Shown here piece by piece: positions 34,485 through 45,649 of a stretch of 64,000 bases of DNA. The notes under the pieces were generated by a model. It did no database searches. It worked only from the letters and a program-made list of their open reading frames with translations, and was not told the DNA's origin. The translations under genes were made by a program, and so were the position numbers. The DNA comes from Misgurnus anguillicaudatus (lineage: Eukaryota > Chordata > Actinopteri > Cypriniformes > Cobitidae). The stretch covers positions 50,701,501 through 50,765,500 of the forward strand of contig NC_073358.2 of the NCBI RefSeq assembly GCF_027580225.2, in the 5' to 3' direction. Numbering within the stretch: position 1 is the stretch's first letter; every line of letters begins with the position of its first letter.

Positions 34485-36228
34485 AGGAAAATTTTTAACA
34501 ATTTTTTTCAGACAGTGTTCGAGCCTATTTATGTCCCCATGGTGTAATTCTATTAAAAACTAATCAAATCTAATAAATTTTAGCACCGTTAATTAGTATA
34601 AACAAAAACAAGCCTAGACTTTTTTATGGCTGCTCTTACTAATAATTTTATTACATTTTATTGGTGTTTTGTGGTACAATATTGGTGTTTTGGTGTTGTC
34701 CTTCACCAGAGCTTTCATATGTAGTGCCATATCTCAAATATTATTTATCACAAATTAATAAAAAATATATGCATATGAATTAAATGTTACTTGAACTAAT
34801 AAACTACATCCACATATTAAGCATATATATATGCATTTTGTACTTTATTTTGCGTAATTTCTACCTGTCCCATGGTTTAGCTGTCATTACCAACACGCTC
34901 TGAATAAAGGGACTTTTTCCACTGTTTTTTCATCAAAAGTTAATTTGGTAGCCATGGTAACCTAATGACATACTGGAGCACATTGATTTCAAGCTGCAAG
35001 ACTGATGCCTTGATGTCCAGAATAGTAAGTAAATCTACTCTTTATACTTTGTGTTGGGCATGACTTATTATGTGTCATTACCATATGTGTTGTATTTCTG
35101 TATTTTTAAACATTTTTGAAATATTTTATCATTTTAATGGTTAAAATGGTGAACATTACATGTAGAAAGCTAGCTACACTTGCTTAGTCATCATCTTAGC
35201 TAGTAGGGCTAGTTTTTTGACAAAAATGTCATTACCAGCACAATACATAATTTTGTCAATAAATTATGCATAAATGACAAAAGCATCCTACAATTATACA
35301 TTTCTGACAATGTATTAAAAAGTTTTGATATATGGCATTCACTTATATATAAAATAAGCTTAGATTCCAAGCAGGGTAGATTGATGAATCAGAAATTTTG
35401 ATACGTAAATGACTATAATTCATCTTGCAAGTAAAAATCTTATTAAGTTCAAGATAAATTAGATTCCATGTGAAAGCACAAAATGTTTTACAAGCACTGA
35501 TTTATCATTTAAGTTTTATTTTTTACATATATTTGATGAAGTGATGGTAAAGACACATTTACTTGACATAGTTAAGAAAATGGAAAAAAATCATAAATTC
35601 CCTTATCTTATGGTCTCAACCAAGCTCATAACGTCGCTCCTGACTTAAGGACTGATAATTTGATGTATACCAATTAGTCAAACTTGGAATTTTAATTTTC
35701 AAAATTGCAGCAACCCAATTTGGCCCTTAATCTGAGAAATACCCGTATACGGTCTGTGTGAACTGTATGTCTACACAGAACACCCACATGCTATTAAAAT
35801 TTTGTAGTCTTGACCAATAGTTTTTCTTTTCATTCAAACAGCTTTCATCTTCATTAAAAACTGTACTTGATATTTGATTGAAACTAGCCGCCTGGGGGTT
35901 TGTTACCAACATGGCCACCAAGTGAACCGACTGTAATTAGAAACTACAAATTAAAAATGGTGTCATTCACTTTGTGTAATAAAAACGTCTCTCTCTCTCT
36001 CTCTCTCTCTCTCTGAGCTGTGTGTGTGCTTTGATGATGATGATGATGATGAAGTATTTCCTTCCTAAATTCCTTTCTGTCCGTGTACAGCAGTTGTGCA
36101 TGTGATACAACCTCAAACCCGGGTGAAAAAAGCTTCCCAAAAGTGCATGCTGCCAACTAAACACAACACACACTCACTTCTGCACAATGGACACATTGCA
36201 CAATACAAAAATGCCTTGGAATAACACA

Positions 36229-36270
<42 letters not shown>

Positions 36271-36790
36271 TTGATAGAAAGAGAGAGATGAGAACAGAAC
36301 TTTTAGTTTCCTGCACCATCGTTGATCAAAGCTGAGAGCTTGAGAAAGAAGCCCCCTATTGAGTTACTGTCAATCACTTACTTGAACTTACACACTTGGA
36401 GAAATATAGCACACTAATAAGGGCTGCAGCACCTCGATAAATCCATCACTGCGATAACAGCTGCCGACACGAACATACACATCACTACAGCTGAAATCTA
36501 CACCATTATACTGTACCATACTATACACTTTTACAGCAACAATGTGAAGTTTCTCTAACTGAAAACCACTTATAATGTTTGTCAAGGTTTGTTGCACCAA
36601 AAACAGACCATTTTCCACCTCGCTGATGTTTAGAAATTATTCTACCTTTAAAATATCGATGCAGATTTGCGGATCATATCAATCATAATCAAGTCTAATA
36701 AAAACAATAATTTCAGTTCACTTTTTCATTTTAGATAAATGTCAGTGTAAACGGACCATTCTTCTAATAAAAAAAAGAGTCGTGAACTGA
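34485..36790. other. Intronic sequence with two compound microsatellites
   Basis: (CT)n at 35986-36015 and (CA)n(GA)n at 36224-36271. The AT-rich part 34860-35700 has GTCATTACCA words loosely like the CATTACCGCAA elements at 40 and 53 kb, but no ends could be placed. No gene is visible. Confidence 0.5.
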
Positions 36791-37021
36791 ATGAAAAGGT
36801 GCATTGTGTAACTTTCAGCAGAATCTCTTGACAAAAATGCAATATAATATACATAACTATATTATCAGTATTATGTATTGTATTTTTACCTTTAAACGAG
36901 CCGTCTTTATTTACACTGTGGGTGCCCTTACATGGAAGTTGCCGTCATGTATCTACAGCAGGGGCGTAGCTAGAATTGTATTTTTGGGGGGTCCCATCTT
37001 AAAATGAGGGGGCAACTCTAT

Positions 37022-38037
37022 ATGAAGAGTTTGGTTCCAAAACGCAATAAATCCATTTTGACAAATTTTGGTAAAAACGTGTTTTCTATACCAAGAAAGT
37101 GACAAGATGAAAACAACTATTTTCTGTTACAAACTTTCACATAGCATCTTTAGGTTATAAAAACATAAAAAATTCAAATCCATAAGTTGATTTTCAAAGA
37201 TTTATTATAAAAACTGATAATTTTTTCCACAAAATGCAATAAATCCATGACAAGTTTTTATTCAAAATGTTATAAATCTATTGAATCAATAGCCTATATA
37301 AATGTGCATTCATCTCTGCCATGTTATATTCATTTAGTTGACTAGTTGTACACACTAATTAAAAATAAAAACATTAATGTCATTAATCAAAACACTTACT
37401 TTGTCATATTAAGATCACTGTCATTGCGGTTACTTGACGTCCTCGCTTAACGTCTTTCACAGAGATCAGCTGTAAAATGTTGTTGGTCCTGCTCGATTTT
37501 CGTTGACTTTGAGTAAAATTATGGAAAGTTTTTCATAAGATCCTCTGGGGTCAATGTGTTAGCATGAGAAGCTTGATGCTGTCGGTAGAACAAGCACCCG
37601 TCTCCCGAGTGCCTCTCAGGGAAAATATTAGATGCTGATGGCTTACGTTTCTTTCCCATCACAGAAAACCATCACAGGTTTAGCGATGCAATTAAAGTAT
37701 TATTTTGTTTTGTTTGTTTGTCACAAAGTACAAAGTAGATGAGGAAAACTAGGACTCCGTGGACTCAGCGCGTCCGCCATTGTTTGTTTACATTGCGTGA
37801 ATGGTCCGCTGTAATATCAGAAATGGATTTATTGCGTTCTGTAAAAAAGGAGCAGTGGCGTTTGTCGCATTTTGGGAAAAAAGGGAGAAAAGATGACAGA
37901 ATAACACGGCGGATATTGGATTTTGCGTAAAATTAAGAATTTACTTTTAACTACTAACCTGATATAATACTGATTTTGGCAGTAACTCATTTTTTTCAAA
38001 AATGGCGTTTATCGCGTTTTGGAACCAAACTCTTCAT
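37022..38037 (-). mobile_element. 1-kb element with TATGAAGAGTTTGGTTCC ends (copy 1)
   Basis: Ends TATGAAGAGTTTGGTTCCA and TGGAACCAAACTCTTCATA are exact inverses and are followed inward by AAACGC. It is a close relative, in reverse orientation, of the element at 49735-52286. On the minus strand an ATG at about 37659 begins MGKKRKPSASN and the frame is soon broken. A GTAAGTG splice-donor-like word follows at about 37400. This looks like the relic of a first coding exon. Confidence 0.83.
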
Positions 38038-38046
38038 ATATACATA

Positions 38047-38214
38047 CACTATAAAAAATTTGCTGTAATTTTGCAGCTGGTTGCCAGTAACTTACTGTAG
38101 AAGATAAAGTCAAAAAAAATTAATGTTCATTTAACTTTGAACAAAATGTTGCCAGTTACTAGTTGCCAGTAATACCCATTAATACTGTAATTTCTACAGA
38201 CATTTTTTACAGTG
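38047..38214. mobile_element. TA-flanked MITE (CACTATAAAAAATTTGC ends), 168 bp
   Basis: Left CACTATAAAAAATTTGCTG and right ACATTTTTTACAGTG with TTGCCAGTAA words in both arms. TA is present on each side. It lies 10 bp from the end of the 37022-38037 element, inside the AGGGGCGTAGC element. Confidence 0.82.
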
Positions 38215-38911
38215 TAGCTTAACACCTATAAATAAAACAGCTTAACACCTGTACAAATTTAAAACAGCATATTTACTTCACCGTTTTAGATGGCACATTT
38301 TCTTCTTCTCGCTCATCTTTCCGTGCTTTTTGAATTAGCGTAATATTGTACTTTACGCACCAGCTGCCATTGTCACCGAATATTAATGAACTCTCATGCA
38401 AAGTTGACAGCGTAAGTTACATACAACAACATGTGGCATGAGCTAATCCAATCAAGTTTGAAAACAGCTACATTTTAACATGCAGCATTTTGATTGGTCA
38501 ATCTATCAGTCAGACTAAGAAATCAGCATTTTCTATTTTATCTATTTTATTTCAAGCAATTGGAAATCTGAGGGGGCGGACATGTAAATGAGGGGGCCAA
38601 GGCCCACCCAGGCCCCCTCGTGGCTACGCCCCTAGCCCTAAACCTACAAACTGTTCGACAGAACGCATTTCTTTCCTACGTTGTCTCAGACAACAACATG
38701 TTTGTCCTGTGGCAGCTACCTGTACCATATCTTCATTGAGTTTTCGAAATTGAAGTTGACTGCTATTTGCCGTCTCACTGCTAGATTTTGCTAAAAATAC
38801 ACCTTTAAATTAATTTAAATTGTATAGTACATAACATATGCAATGTGTGACATGCTGACGATTGCATAAAAATAATACGTTTACAGAATTATACTTACAA
38901 TAGAAGTCTAC

Positions 38912-39195
38912 CTAGCAAGCAATAGTTGTCATCTCACCATCTAGGTTAAGCCTGGCTATGAGTAACCCACTTCTAGCCTAAATAAACTTGAATTCAGTTA
39001 TGTGTTGTTTTTGCCAAAATAACTTGTGAGATGTTGGATATTAAATCATGTAAGCAAAGTCAACAGTGATTACAAAGTGTTTGGTTTTATTTATTTATTA
39101 TTTAGTCTATTTTTGAGATATGGACATCTATAAAATTTTCACGGACAAACAAAATTTTGCCTAGATGTCAGGGCTGTGTTTGGACACCATTAGAC
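38912..39195 (+). repeat. Dispersed repeat, partner of 32143-32395
   Basis: Shares AGCAAGCAATAG, AACCCACTTCTAG and CAACAGTGATTACAA in order with the 32-kb copy, with internal insertions. Confidence 0.72.
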
Positions 39196-39389
39196 ATCTT
39201 TTTAACGCAAACTTGCCATTCCACCGAATCAGTGCCATTGTATGTATAAAATGCAACTCTAAAATATATTTATTTATTAAGAAAAGTGTCATGCGTGTTA
39301 ATCTAACACCAAATTTAAACCATATAATTTAAATAATAAAAACTACAATGAACACTGAAAAACAGCATTTGCTGTACTCCACTTTTAAT

Positions 39390-40744
39390 TAAAGAGCATA
39401 AAATTCTCCATGTTTTTTTGTGTGGGTCCAAATCCCATCTTTGCTTTAAATATTTTTGACCATTGAAAAAGTCATAATATTTGAGATAAAATGCACATTT
39501 AGGCTATTTCTTCCCAGGATTTCACTCAGTCCTGTTACTCAACACGTCATCCCTAAAAATCTAGAAATATTGCACAAGTCACATTTTCAAGAGGAAGTGA
39601 CATCATCTCGATCTTCTGAAGGCCATATGAAGATGAGGTCACTCTTCTTATTTTCTTTTCTGTATATTTTATAATATTGATGCTATGACTGTGAATGTCT
39701 TAATGTTCAGTCCTATATTATTTCTTTGATGTTATTGGTTTATTTTAAAATAAAAATAATTGGTAAATCACTTGCTTAGTGTCATGCTATTAGCACATAT
39801 TTAATACCGCTATATTTCATGTATTTGGTAAATCTATGCTAAAAACTCAGTCCTATTAGGATGACTTAGTACCACGGCACTAATGATTTTAGCTTTAAAA
39901 TGTGTAATATAGTAACATTAAAAAGCATCAGAATTAACACAATACTGTGTTCTACCTTGCACAATGTGTGATTTCAACATAAGAATTTATAATTGGAAAT
40001 TTTATCTCATTTTCTGCTGAAATTCTCATTACCGCAATGTGTCCGGCTGTGTTTGAACATGCGTTATGTTGTAATTTAATCAAATTAAAAAAAATAAATG
40101 GATGTTTTGCTAGACTACTTTAGATGACAGAAAAAATATTTACTGAATATTCATGTATAATAATAATGAAGAAAAATTAGGAAAATGATGTGTCCATGCC
40201 TGATGTTCTCATCCTCCGCAACACTTTTTGAGAACAGTTTAAGCACACATACAGAATTTTAATAAAGTTTGATTTTGAGTGACCAAGCACATGGACCAGT
40301 TACTTCAAGATGGCTACCATGTAAGATAATTTTTTTACAGTTAATTTGAAATATTGTCTTGTCAGAATGCTTACACGACATTTTGATTATCATTACCGCA
40401 ACAGATGCTTATTAAATGTTAATTTAATTAATAGAAGCATAATACTTTGATTTTAAATGCATGTGCAGAATCTCCAAATTATGTTCTTTCAGGTTTGTCA
40501 TGTCATTTTGAAAATATGTCAGTGTTGATGTTTTCTGACTGTTGCGGTAATGAGATTTTTTAGGACTAATTTTTTTAATTATGTTACAAAAAGTGTTAAA
40601 TGATAAGTAAAAGTTTTTAAATTAATGTTCCCATTTACTCCAGACTTTGTTTTTCAATGTCTGGTGGGAAAAAAAGTAAATTTAAGCAATTTTTACATTT
40701 TCATGCTTGACATTTTTAAAACCAAGTTTTCGTGAGAATCACCC
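39390..40744. mobile_element. Degraded element with recurrent CATTACCGCAA motif (copy 1)
   Basis: The right end TCGTGAGAATCACCC matches the ends of the element at 52980-54148. CATTACCGCAA occurs at about 40029 and 40391 and inverted (TTGCGGTAATG) at about 40545. CATCCTCCGCAACA lies at about 40211 and CAAGATGGCTACCA at about 40306. No transposase frame is visible and the left end was not found. Confidence 0.65.
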
Positions 40745-41125
40745 ATTAGCAAAATGCCTCCATCTTTCCTTAAGAAACCATGTTAAAAATAAACTAGTTA
40801 CCTGAGATTGACCAATAATCATTTTTAAATAAAAAAATATGTGCATTATTAGAATTAGTCTTAAAGAAAGATGAAAAAAATGTGCAATGGCACGATTTGG
40901 TAGAATGGCCCGTATAGAGATGAACATTAATTGAATTAAAAAATGGTTTTGAAAGTATACAGAAATGACATTAAGTGTTATTATACCCATAAGATAAACA
41001 AGAAAAATAGTCCCAGTTTCTCAGTATATTTAAGGAGGCATCCGAATGACATGTTGTGTTTTATTGTCTGTATTATATCACACTACTCAGTAATTTTATG
41101 GCATCACGTTCTATTTAGACTATAA

Positions 41126-42019
41126 ATGCGAAACTTCAGCACAAAAACACAAGAAGTTACTGTATATTTAACTAAAGTTTCTATAGTGGTGCCAAAAACC
41201 AAACTTTTTCCATCATTCACAATCGAGCAAAGATATGACGGTAACACAACCCCTTATAAAACCCAGTCAACTGTTTCTGTTTCATCCCAGCTATCAGACA
41301 AACATCCACAGAGGTCAGCGTCACAAACTAACAGCGTATCTCTACAAAATACCCCAAATGCACACTAAACACTCACACCATTGGTTCATTCATCATCTCA
41401 GCCGGCTATACTTCACTGTCCTGTCAGTAGAGATCCAGGTTCAAGAGTCGGGTTACCACGCTCATCACGAGCCTGCCATACACGAGATATGGGTCAGCCA
41501 AGAGTGAAGTGCAAAATAAGTCCAGAATGCTTTGATGAAGTGAACGTGGAGGATTTTTACAGCGATTTTGAATTGTGGGCTCTACACGGGCTTAAAGAAG
41601 AGTCTGGCTTCAGTGGCCTTGTTGAATTGGAGAAGGTTTTCCGGCCTGTTCTGCTGGAGAGAAATGGAGGTTACACATCACAGACGATACAGTCTCGCCT
41701 GAGGGATTTAAGGACAAGCTCGATAACCTCTGATAACTTGTTAAATCCCACTTCTGAGATCCGAGTTACCTTGGAAGAGAGAGGTTAAAAGTCCACGCTA
41801 CAGAGAAATGTGCGTGTATGTGTGCTGCACGCTGCAGACAAAATCTCTGATCGTTCGGAGAGAAACTCTCGAAACAACTCGACTCACGGACGCCAAAACT
41901 TTAATGATAAAGCTTCGGGTCTCATTTCATTCGAGAAGACAATACAGAAGGTCTCGCGGCGCACCAAAGTGGACTCAACTTTATTAAACACATTACGCCA
42001 AGTGTCGGTTTTACTCTAA
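41126..42019 (+). other. Gene-like patch of open frames, unassigned
   Basis: The patch holds three plus-strand frames: 41126-41368 (Ser/Thr-rich), 41381-41788 (135 codons) and 41810-42019. The middle one has a balanced composition, with MGQPRVKCKISPECFDEV, a VEDFYSDFELWALHGL stretch and LVELEKVFRPVLLE. It does not look like repeat translation. GC is higher than in the neighbouring sequence. I do not recognise a family, a catalytic motif, a signal peptide or a membrane segment. No start context, promoter or splice model stands out. It may be an old retroposed or transposon-derived fragment, an exon of an antisense gene, or chance. The frame is opposite to UNC5. Confidence 0.3.
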
Positions 42020-42540
42020 TACATGATCAGCATTACAAATAACTATAAATGATTAATCGCTAACCAAAACCTCTATAAATTATGAATAGCTTATTTAATT
42101 TCCGATGAATGATTTATTGGCCCTGTAGATGGTTTGCATCTGACTTGGACTAATCTCTTGACTTAATGCCTTGACTTCCTCACTATTTAGTCATGCACTG
42201 AATTATTCAGAAATGTCAATTTTTCACGAATCTTATTTCATTTCATACTAACTCGTATTACAGAAGTGTATAGAAACAAATTAGCAAGTGCAAAGCCTGT
42301 AGCTATTTCTGTTAACTCAGTGAATTAGATTTTGCAGTTGATTTTTGTCGCCTTCATGAATGTTTGCATAGGATACATAAACTTCTACGTGTGACATGAC
42401 GTCAATTACCACAGAAAATAACTGGATGCATTTACATAAATACACTTACAATAGACTAACAGGAAAACATTACAGTAGACAAACATAAATGTGTTTAAAA
42501 AAGTTTATAAATAATATATATACTACAATATAAAAAATCC
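42020..42540. other. Intronic sequence, nothing recognised
   Basis: No repeat ends, microsatellite or coherent frame seen. Confidence 0.4.
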
Positions 42541-42735
42541 GGGGTTACTTTTAAGCCAGCATTAGGTTAACAGGGATAAACCGAGGTGTAGGGTTGTAAT
42601 TTTGTAATCTATGCTGGGTTGTTGGGTCAAATATAAACATTTTCTAGGTTAATTTAACCCAGCAGCAGGGTTCATCACTTATGACCCAAAGCTGGATTGA
42701 AAATGACCAATAATATTTTTCAGACAGTATAAAAA
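42540..42735. mobile_element. Fragment of TTTAACCCAGC-type MITE
   Basis: GCTGGGTTGTTGGGTCAAAT, GTTAATTTAACCCAGCAGC and TATGACCCAAAGCTGG are words of the family represented intact at 30555-30808. Confidence 0.55.
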
Positions 42736-43038
42736 TAATATCATTGACCCTGGACCATAAGTCGCATGGGTATATTTGTAGCAATAGCCAAAAATACATT
42801 GTATGGGTCAAAATTATAGAGTTTTCTTTAAGACAAAAATCATTAGGATAAAGATCATGTTCCATGAAGATATTTTGTACATTTCCTACCGTAGATATAT
42901 CAAAACTTTTGTGAGAAGATGCAGTTGCTGAGGACTGCATTTGGACAACTTTAAAAGGCGATTTTCTTAAAATTTTATTGTTTTTGAACCCTCAGATTCC
43001 AGTTTCTTTATAGGCGAAACATTGTCCTATCCTAACAA
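42736..43038 (+). mobile_element. Cyprinid dispersed repeat with GACCCTGGACCATAAG end
   Basis: It begins GACCCTGGACCATAAGTCGC, then GTAGCAATAGCCAAAAATAC, AGATCATGTTCCATGAAGAT, CTGCATTTGGACAAC and TGTCCTATCCTAACAAACC. This order is characteristic of a very common zebrafish-type repeat. Both ends are truncated. Confidence 0.7.
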
Positions 43039-43172
43039 ACCATACACTGCAAAAAAATGACTTAGTATTTTTATCTTGTTTTCAGTACAAATATCAAAAA
43101 ATGTTAAAATTAAGATGCTTTTCTTGATGAGCAAAATGACCTAAAAATAAGTCTAGTTTTTAGACAAAAAAT

Positions 43173-43524
43173 TAGGGCTGTCAAAAGATTAATCGCGATT
43201 AATTGCATACAAAATAAAAGTTTGTTTTTGCATAATATGTGTGTGTGCTGTGTGTAATTATTTTGTATATATAAATAAAAACACACATACATGTATACAT
43301 TTAAGAAAAATTGTATGTATGTATATATTTTTTTACTCTATATATAATAGAAAATATATCAAAATAAATAAATAAATAACTAAATACACATAAAAGTTTC
43401 CTAAATACATACATGCATGTGTGTGTGTATTTATATATACAAAATAATTACACACAGTGCACACACATATGTTATGCAAAACCAAACTTTTATTTTGTAT
43501 GCGATTAATCTTTTGACAGCCCTA
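43173..43524. mobile_element. Palindromic MITE with TAGGGCTGTCAAAAGATTAA ends
   Basis: The left end TAGGGCTGTCAAAAGATTAA and the right end TTAATCTTTTGACAGCCCTA are exact inverses. The inner arms pair through ACAAAATAAAAGTTTG, GCATAATATGTGTG and TGTGTAATTATTTTGTATAT. Flanks are A-rich on both sides (ACAAAAAAT / AAAAAATAT), consistent with an 8-bp duplication. Confidence 0.87.
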
Positions 43525-44086
43525 AAAAAATATTAAATTTAAGGGAATTTGTGCTTAAAACAAGCACAAATATCGTCCAATGGGGTGAGAAATATTTTTT
43601 TAAATTAAGTGTTTAAGAAGAAAGTTTACTTATTTCAAGATTTTTTTCCTCCCTCAAAAAAAGCTGAGAAAAGATTAGTCGCAATACAAAATAAAAGTGA
43701 TTTTTTTTGCATAATATATGAGTGTGGGCTGTGTGTAATTATTAAGTATATATAAATACACACACATTCATGTATGTATTTAAGAAACATTTACATAATC
43801 TTTTGACAGCCCTAAAAAAATATTAAATTTAAGGGAATTTGTGCTTAAAACAAGCACAAATATCGTCCAATGGGGTGAGAAATATTTTTTTAAATTAAGT
43901 GTTTAAGAAGAAAGTTTACTTATTTCAAGATTTTTTTCCTCCCTCAAAAAAAGCTGAGAAAAGATTAGTCGCAATACAAAATAAAAGTGATTTTTTTTGC
44001 ATAATATATGAGTGTGGGCTGTGTGTAATTATTAAGTATATATAAATACACACACATTCATGTATGTATTTAAGAAACATTTACAT
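43507..44086. repeat. Exact tandem duplication, 290-bp unit
   Basis: 43507-43796 and 43797-44086 read the same base for base, as far as I could compare by eye. They diverge only outside, where the second copy runs on into GTGTATATATATTT. The unit joins the tail of one MITE to a piece of another element. Confidence 0.93.
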
Positions 44087-44089
44087 GTG

Positions 44090-44440
44090 TATATATATTT
44101 ATTTATATTTTTATATATTCTATATTTCTAAAATTATATATAATAAAAAAATCTGAAATGAATATATGTATGTATGTGTGGTTAAATAAATATACATAAT
44201 AATTACACACAGTACACACACATATATTATGCAAAAAAAAACTTTTATTTTGTATGTGATTAATCTAGATTATTTTTCTTTGCCCAGCACTAGTGAAAAT
44301 ATAACCTTGATATCTTTAATATTGACTGAGTAAAATCATGACAAAGTTTGAAATCAATGTGAAATTCATTCAAACTTTAATTCTCCAAATCATCTCATCA
44401 TTCAATTATAAGACTTTAACCTGGATTTCAGAGTCACACA
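44090..44440. mobile_element. Right remnant of the CTGTCAAA-type element and a dispersed repeat
   Basis: ACACATATATTATGCAAAAA and ACTTTTATTTTGTATGTG repeat the arm words of the 43173 element. The block from about 44290 shares AACCTTGATATCTTTAATAT with 30270-30300. Confidence 0.55.
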
Positions 44441-45649
44441 TTTTCACACACAAAATAATTAATCAGAGGCAGGGATATAAAGACCAGAGGGGGGATAATC
44501 CTAGCAAATCGCACCCTGAAGAAATATGCTGATAAAATATGACTTCACATCTATGCTTGTAAACCCTATAGACTTCCTGTAAATGCATTATTATTTAGTT
44601 TTTACAAACTGAGAGACAAACCAAAATTATTTTCTCCTGTAATCCACAAATGTTGATGATACAGCTTATCAGATGTGAAGAGAATAAGGAGCGCAAATAA
44701 ATCTTTGAATGTGAATCACTGCACTGTCGACTGTCAACAAACACAGGAAAGTTTGTTCCCACCAACTACTGTACAAAAACTGAGATACGATGCCTCTTTT
44801 TTTTCTTTTGTGTAGCGTTAACACATGAGATGTCCTCCTTTAGTGGGACGGCCACAGGGGACTTCAAATCAAAACAACAATGCTGTGTATTTTTGGTGTG
44901 TGTGTGTGGATCAAACTATAATGAACATGATATCCCATCAGTGCAGACTGACAAACACTAATCTGAATATATACACAAACCCCCATGCAAACATAAAAAT
45001 ACACACTTTTACAGATCTACTGTAATATGTGAAACTGTCTTAGCATAGACAAACCGACGTACTATATATAATATATATTTATAACATTACTCGTAAAACA
45101 ACCATTTTTCTCATTGAGGACTTTTGCAATGTGAGATAAACACACAATCGTACAAAAACACACATTGTGTGTAAGAGACTGTATTGTCATCTCCGTGAAA
45201 GCTAACATGTAACAGCTGTGAAGGCTACACATTAAGAGACCTCTACATTCATGACGGACACACCCGCTTTTCCGCTTTTATGGCAAATCACACGCTGACA
45301 TTGGGCATTTGCCCCCCCCCCCCCCGTATTTCTCCTGAATTTGATGAATGACTCGATCCGAGCGTCCAGCTGCCGGCTCACATATACACACATGTATGAT
45401 TATGAGACTGAAGCTGACAGAAGCCATGAATCTGAGCTGAATGCTGAGTCCTGTTTTGTTCACGGGCTCAGTCTTTACGTTAAATTCATGCAGTTACATT
45501 CATGCAAAAAAATTCATTTTCTGTCTCTCCCTAAACAGTTTGTGTCTAATTATCGGTAAAACTATATAAGTTGAAATGGACTTTATATGGCACTTCTCTT
45601 CTTATGACAAATTGCTTTGCTGTTTTTCCTCGCTTTTGCTAAATGCCAT
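44440..45649. other. Mostly unique intronic sequence with a poly(C) tract
   Basis: A run of 14 C lies at 45312-45325. Otherwise there is no repeat or frame that I recognise. Lower repeat content makes this one of the better places to look for conserved non-coding elements. Confidence 0.5.

Larger units (their letters stand above)
36961..38633. mobile_element. Nested element with AGGGGCGTAGC ends
   Basis: The left end AGGGGCGTAGCTAG and the right end GTGGCTACGCCCCT are inverse. The subterminal GGGGGGTCCC and GGCCCCCTC blocks also roughly pair. AGC lies on both sides, possibly a short duplication. It carries two further insertions, at 37022-38037 and 38047-38214. Confidence 0.8.
36795..38815 (+). 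mobile_element. Repeat copy split by a nested insertion
   Basis: The left part (AGGTGCATTGTGTAAC, GAATCTCTTGACAAAAATGC, ACATGGAAGTTGCC, ATCTACAGC) continues after 38633 with GCCCTAAACC, ACGTTGTCTCAGACAACAA and AAAAATACACCTTTAAA. Joining the halves reproduces the uninterrupted copy at 29218-29478. Confidence 0.82.
43046..44090. mobile_element. MITE (CACTGCAAAAAAATGAC end), interrupted and partly duplicated
   Basis: The left part CACTGCAAAAAAATGACTTA, TTATCTTGTTTTCAGTAC and CTAGTTTTTAGACAAAAAAT continues after 43524 with TTTAAGGGAATTTGTGC, ACAAGCACAAATATCG and CCAATGGGGTGAGAAA. The same order without the break is at 53590-53945. Confidence 0.75.

Noticed and set aside
43507..44086. LTR pair of a retrovirus-like element
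   Set aside because: The two identical units abut directly with no internal region, and lack TG...CA ends, a primer-binding site and polypurine tract.
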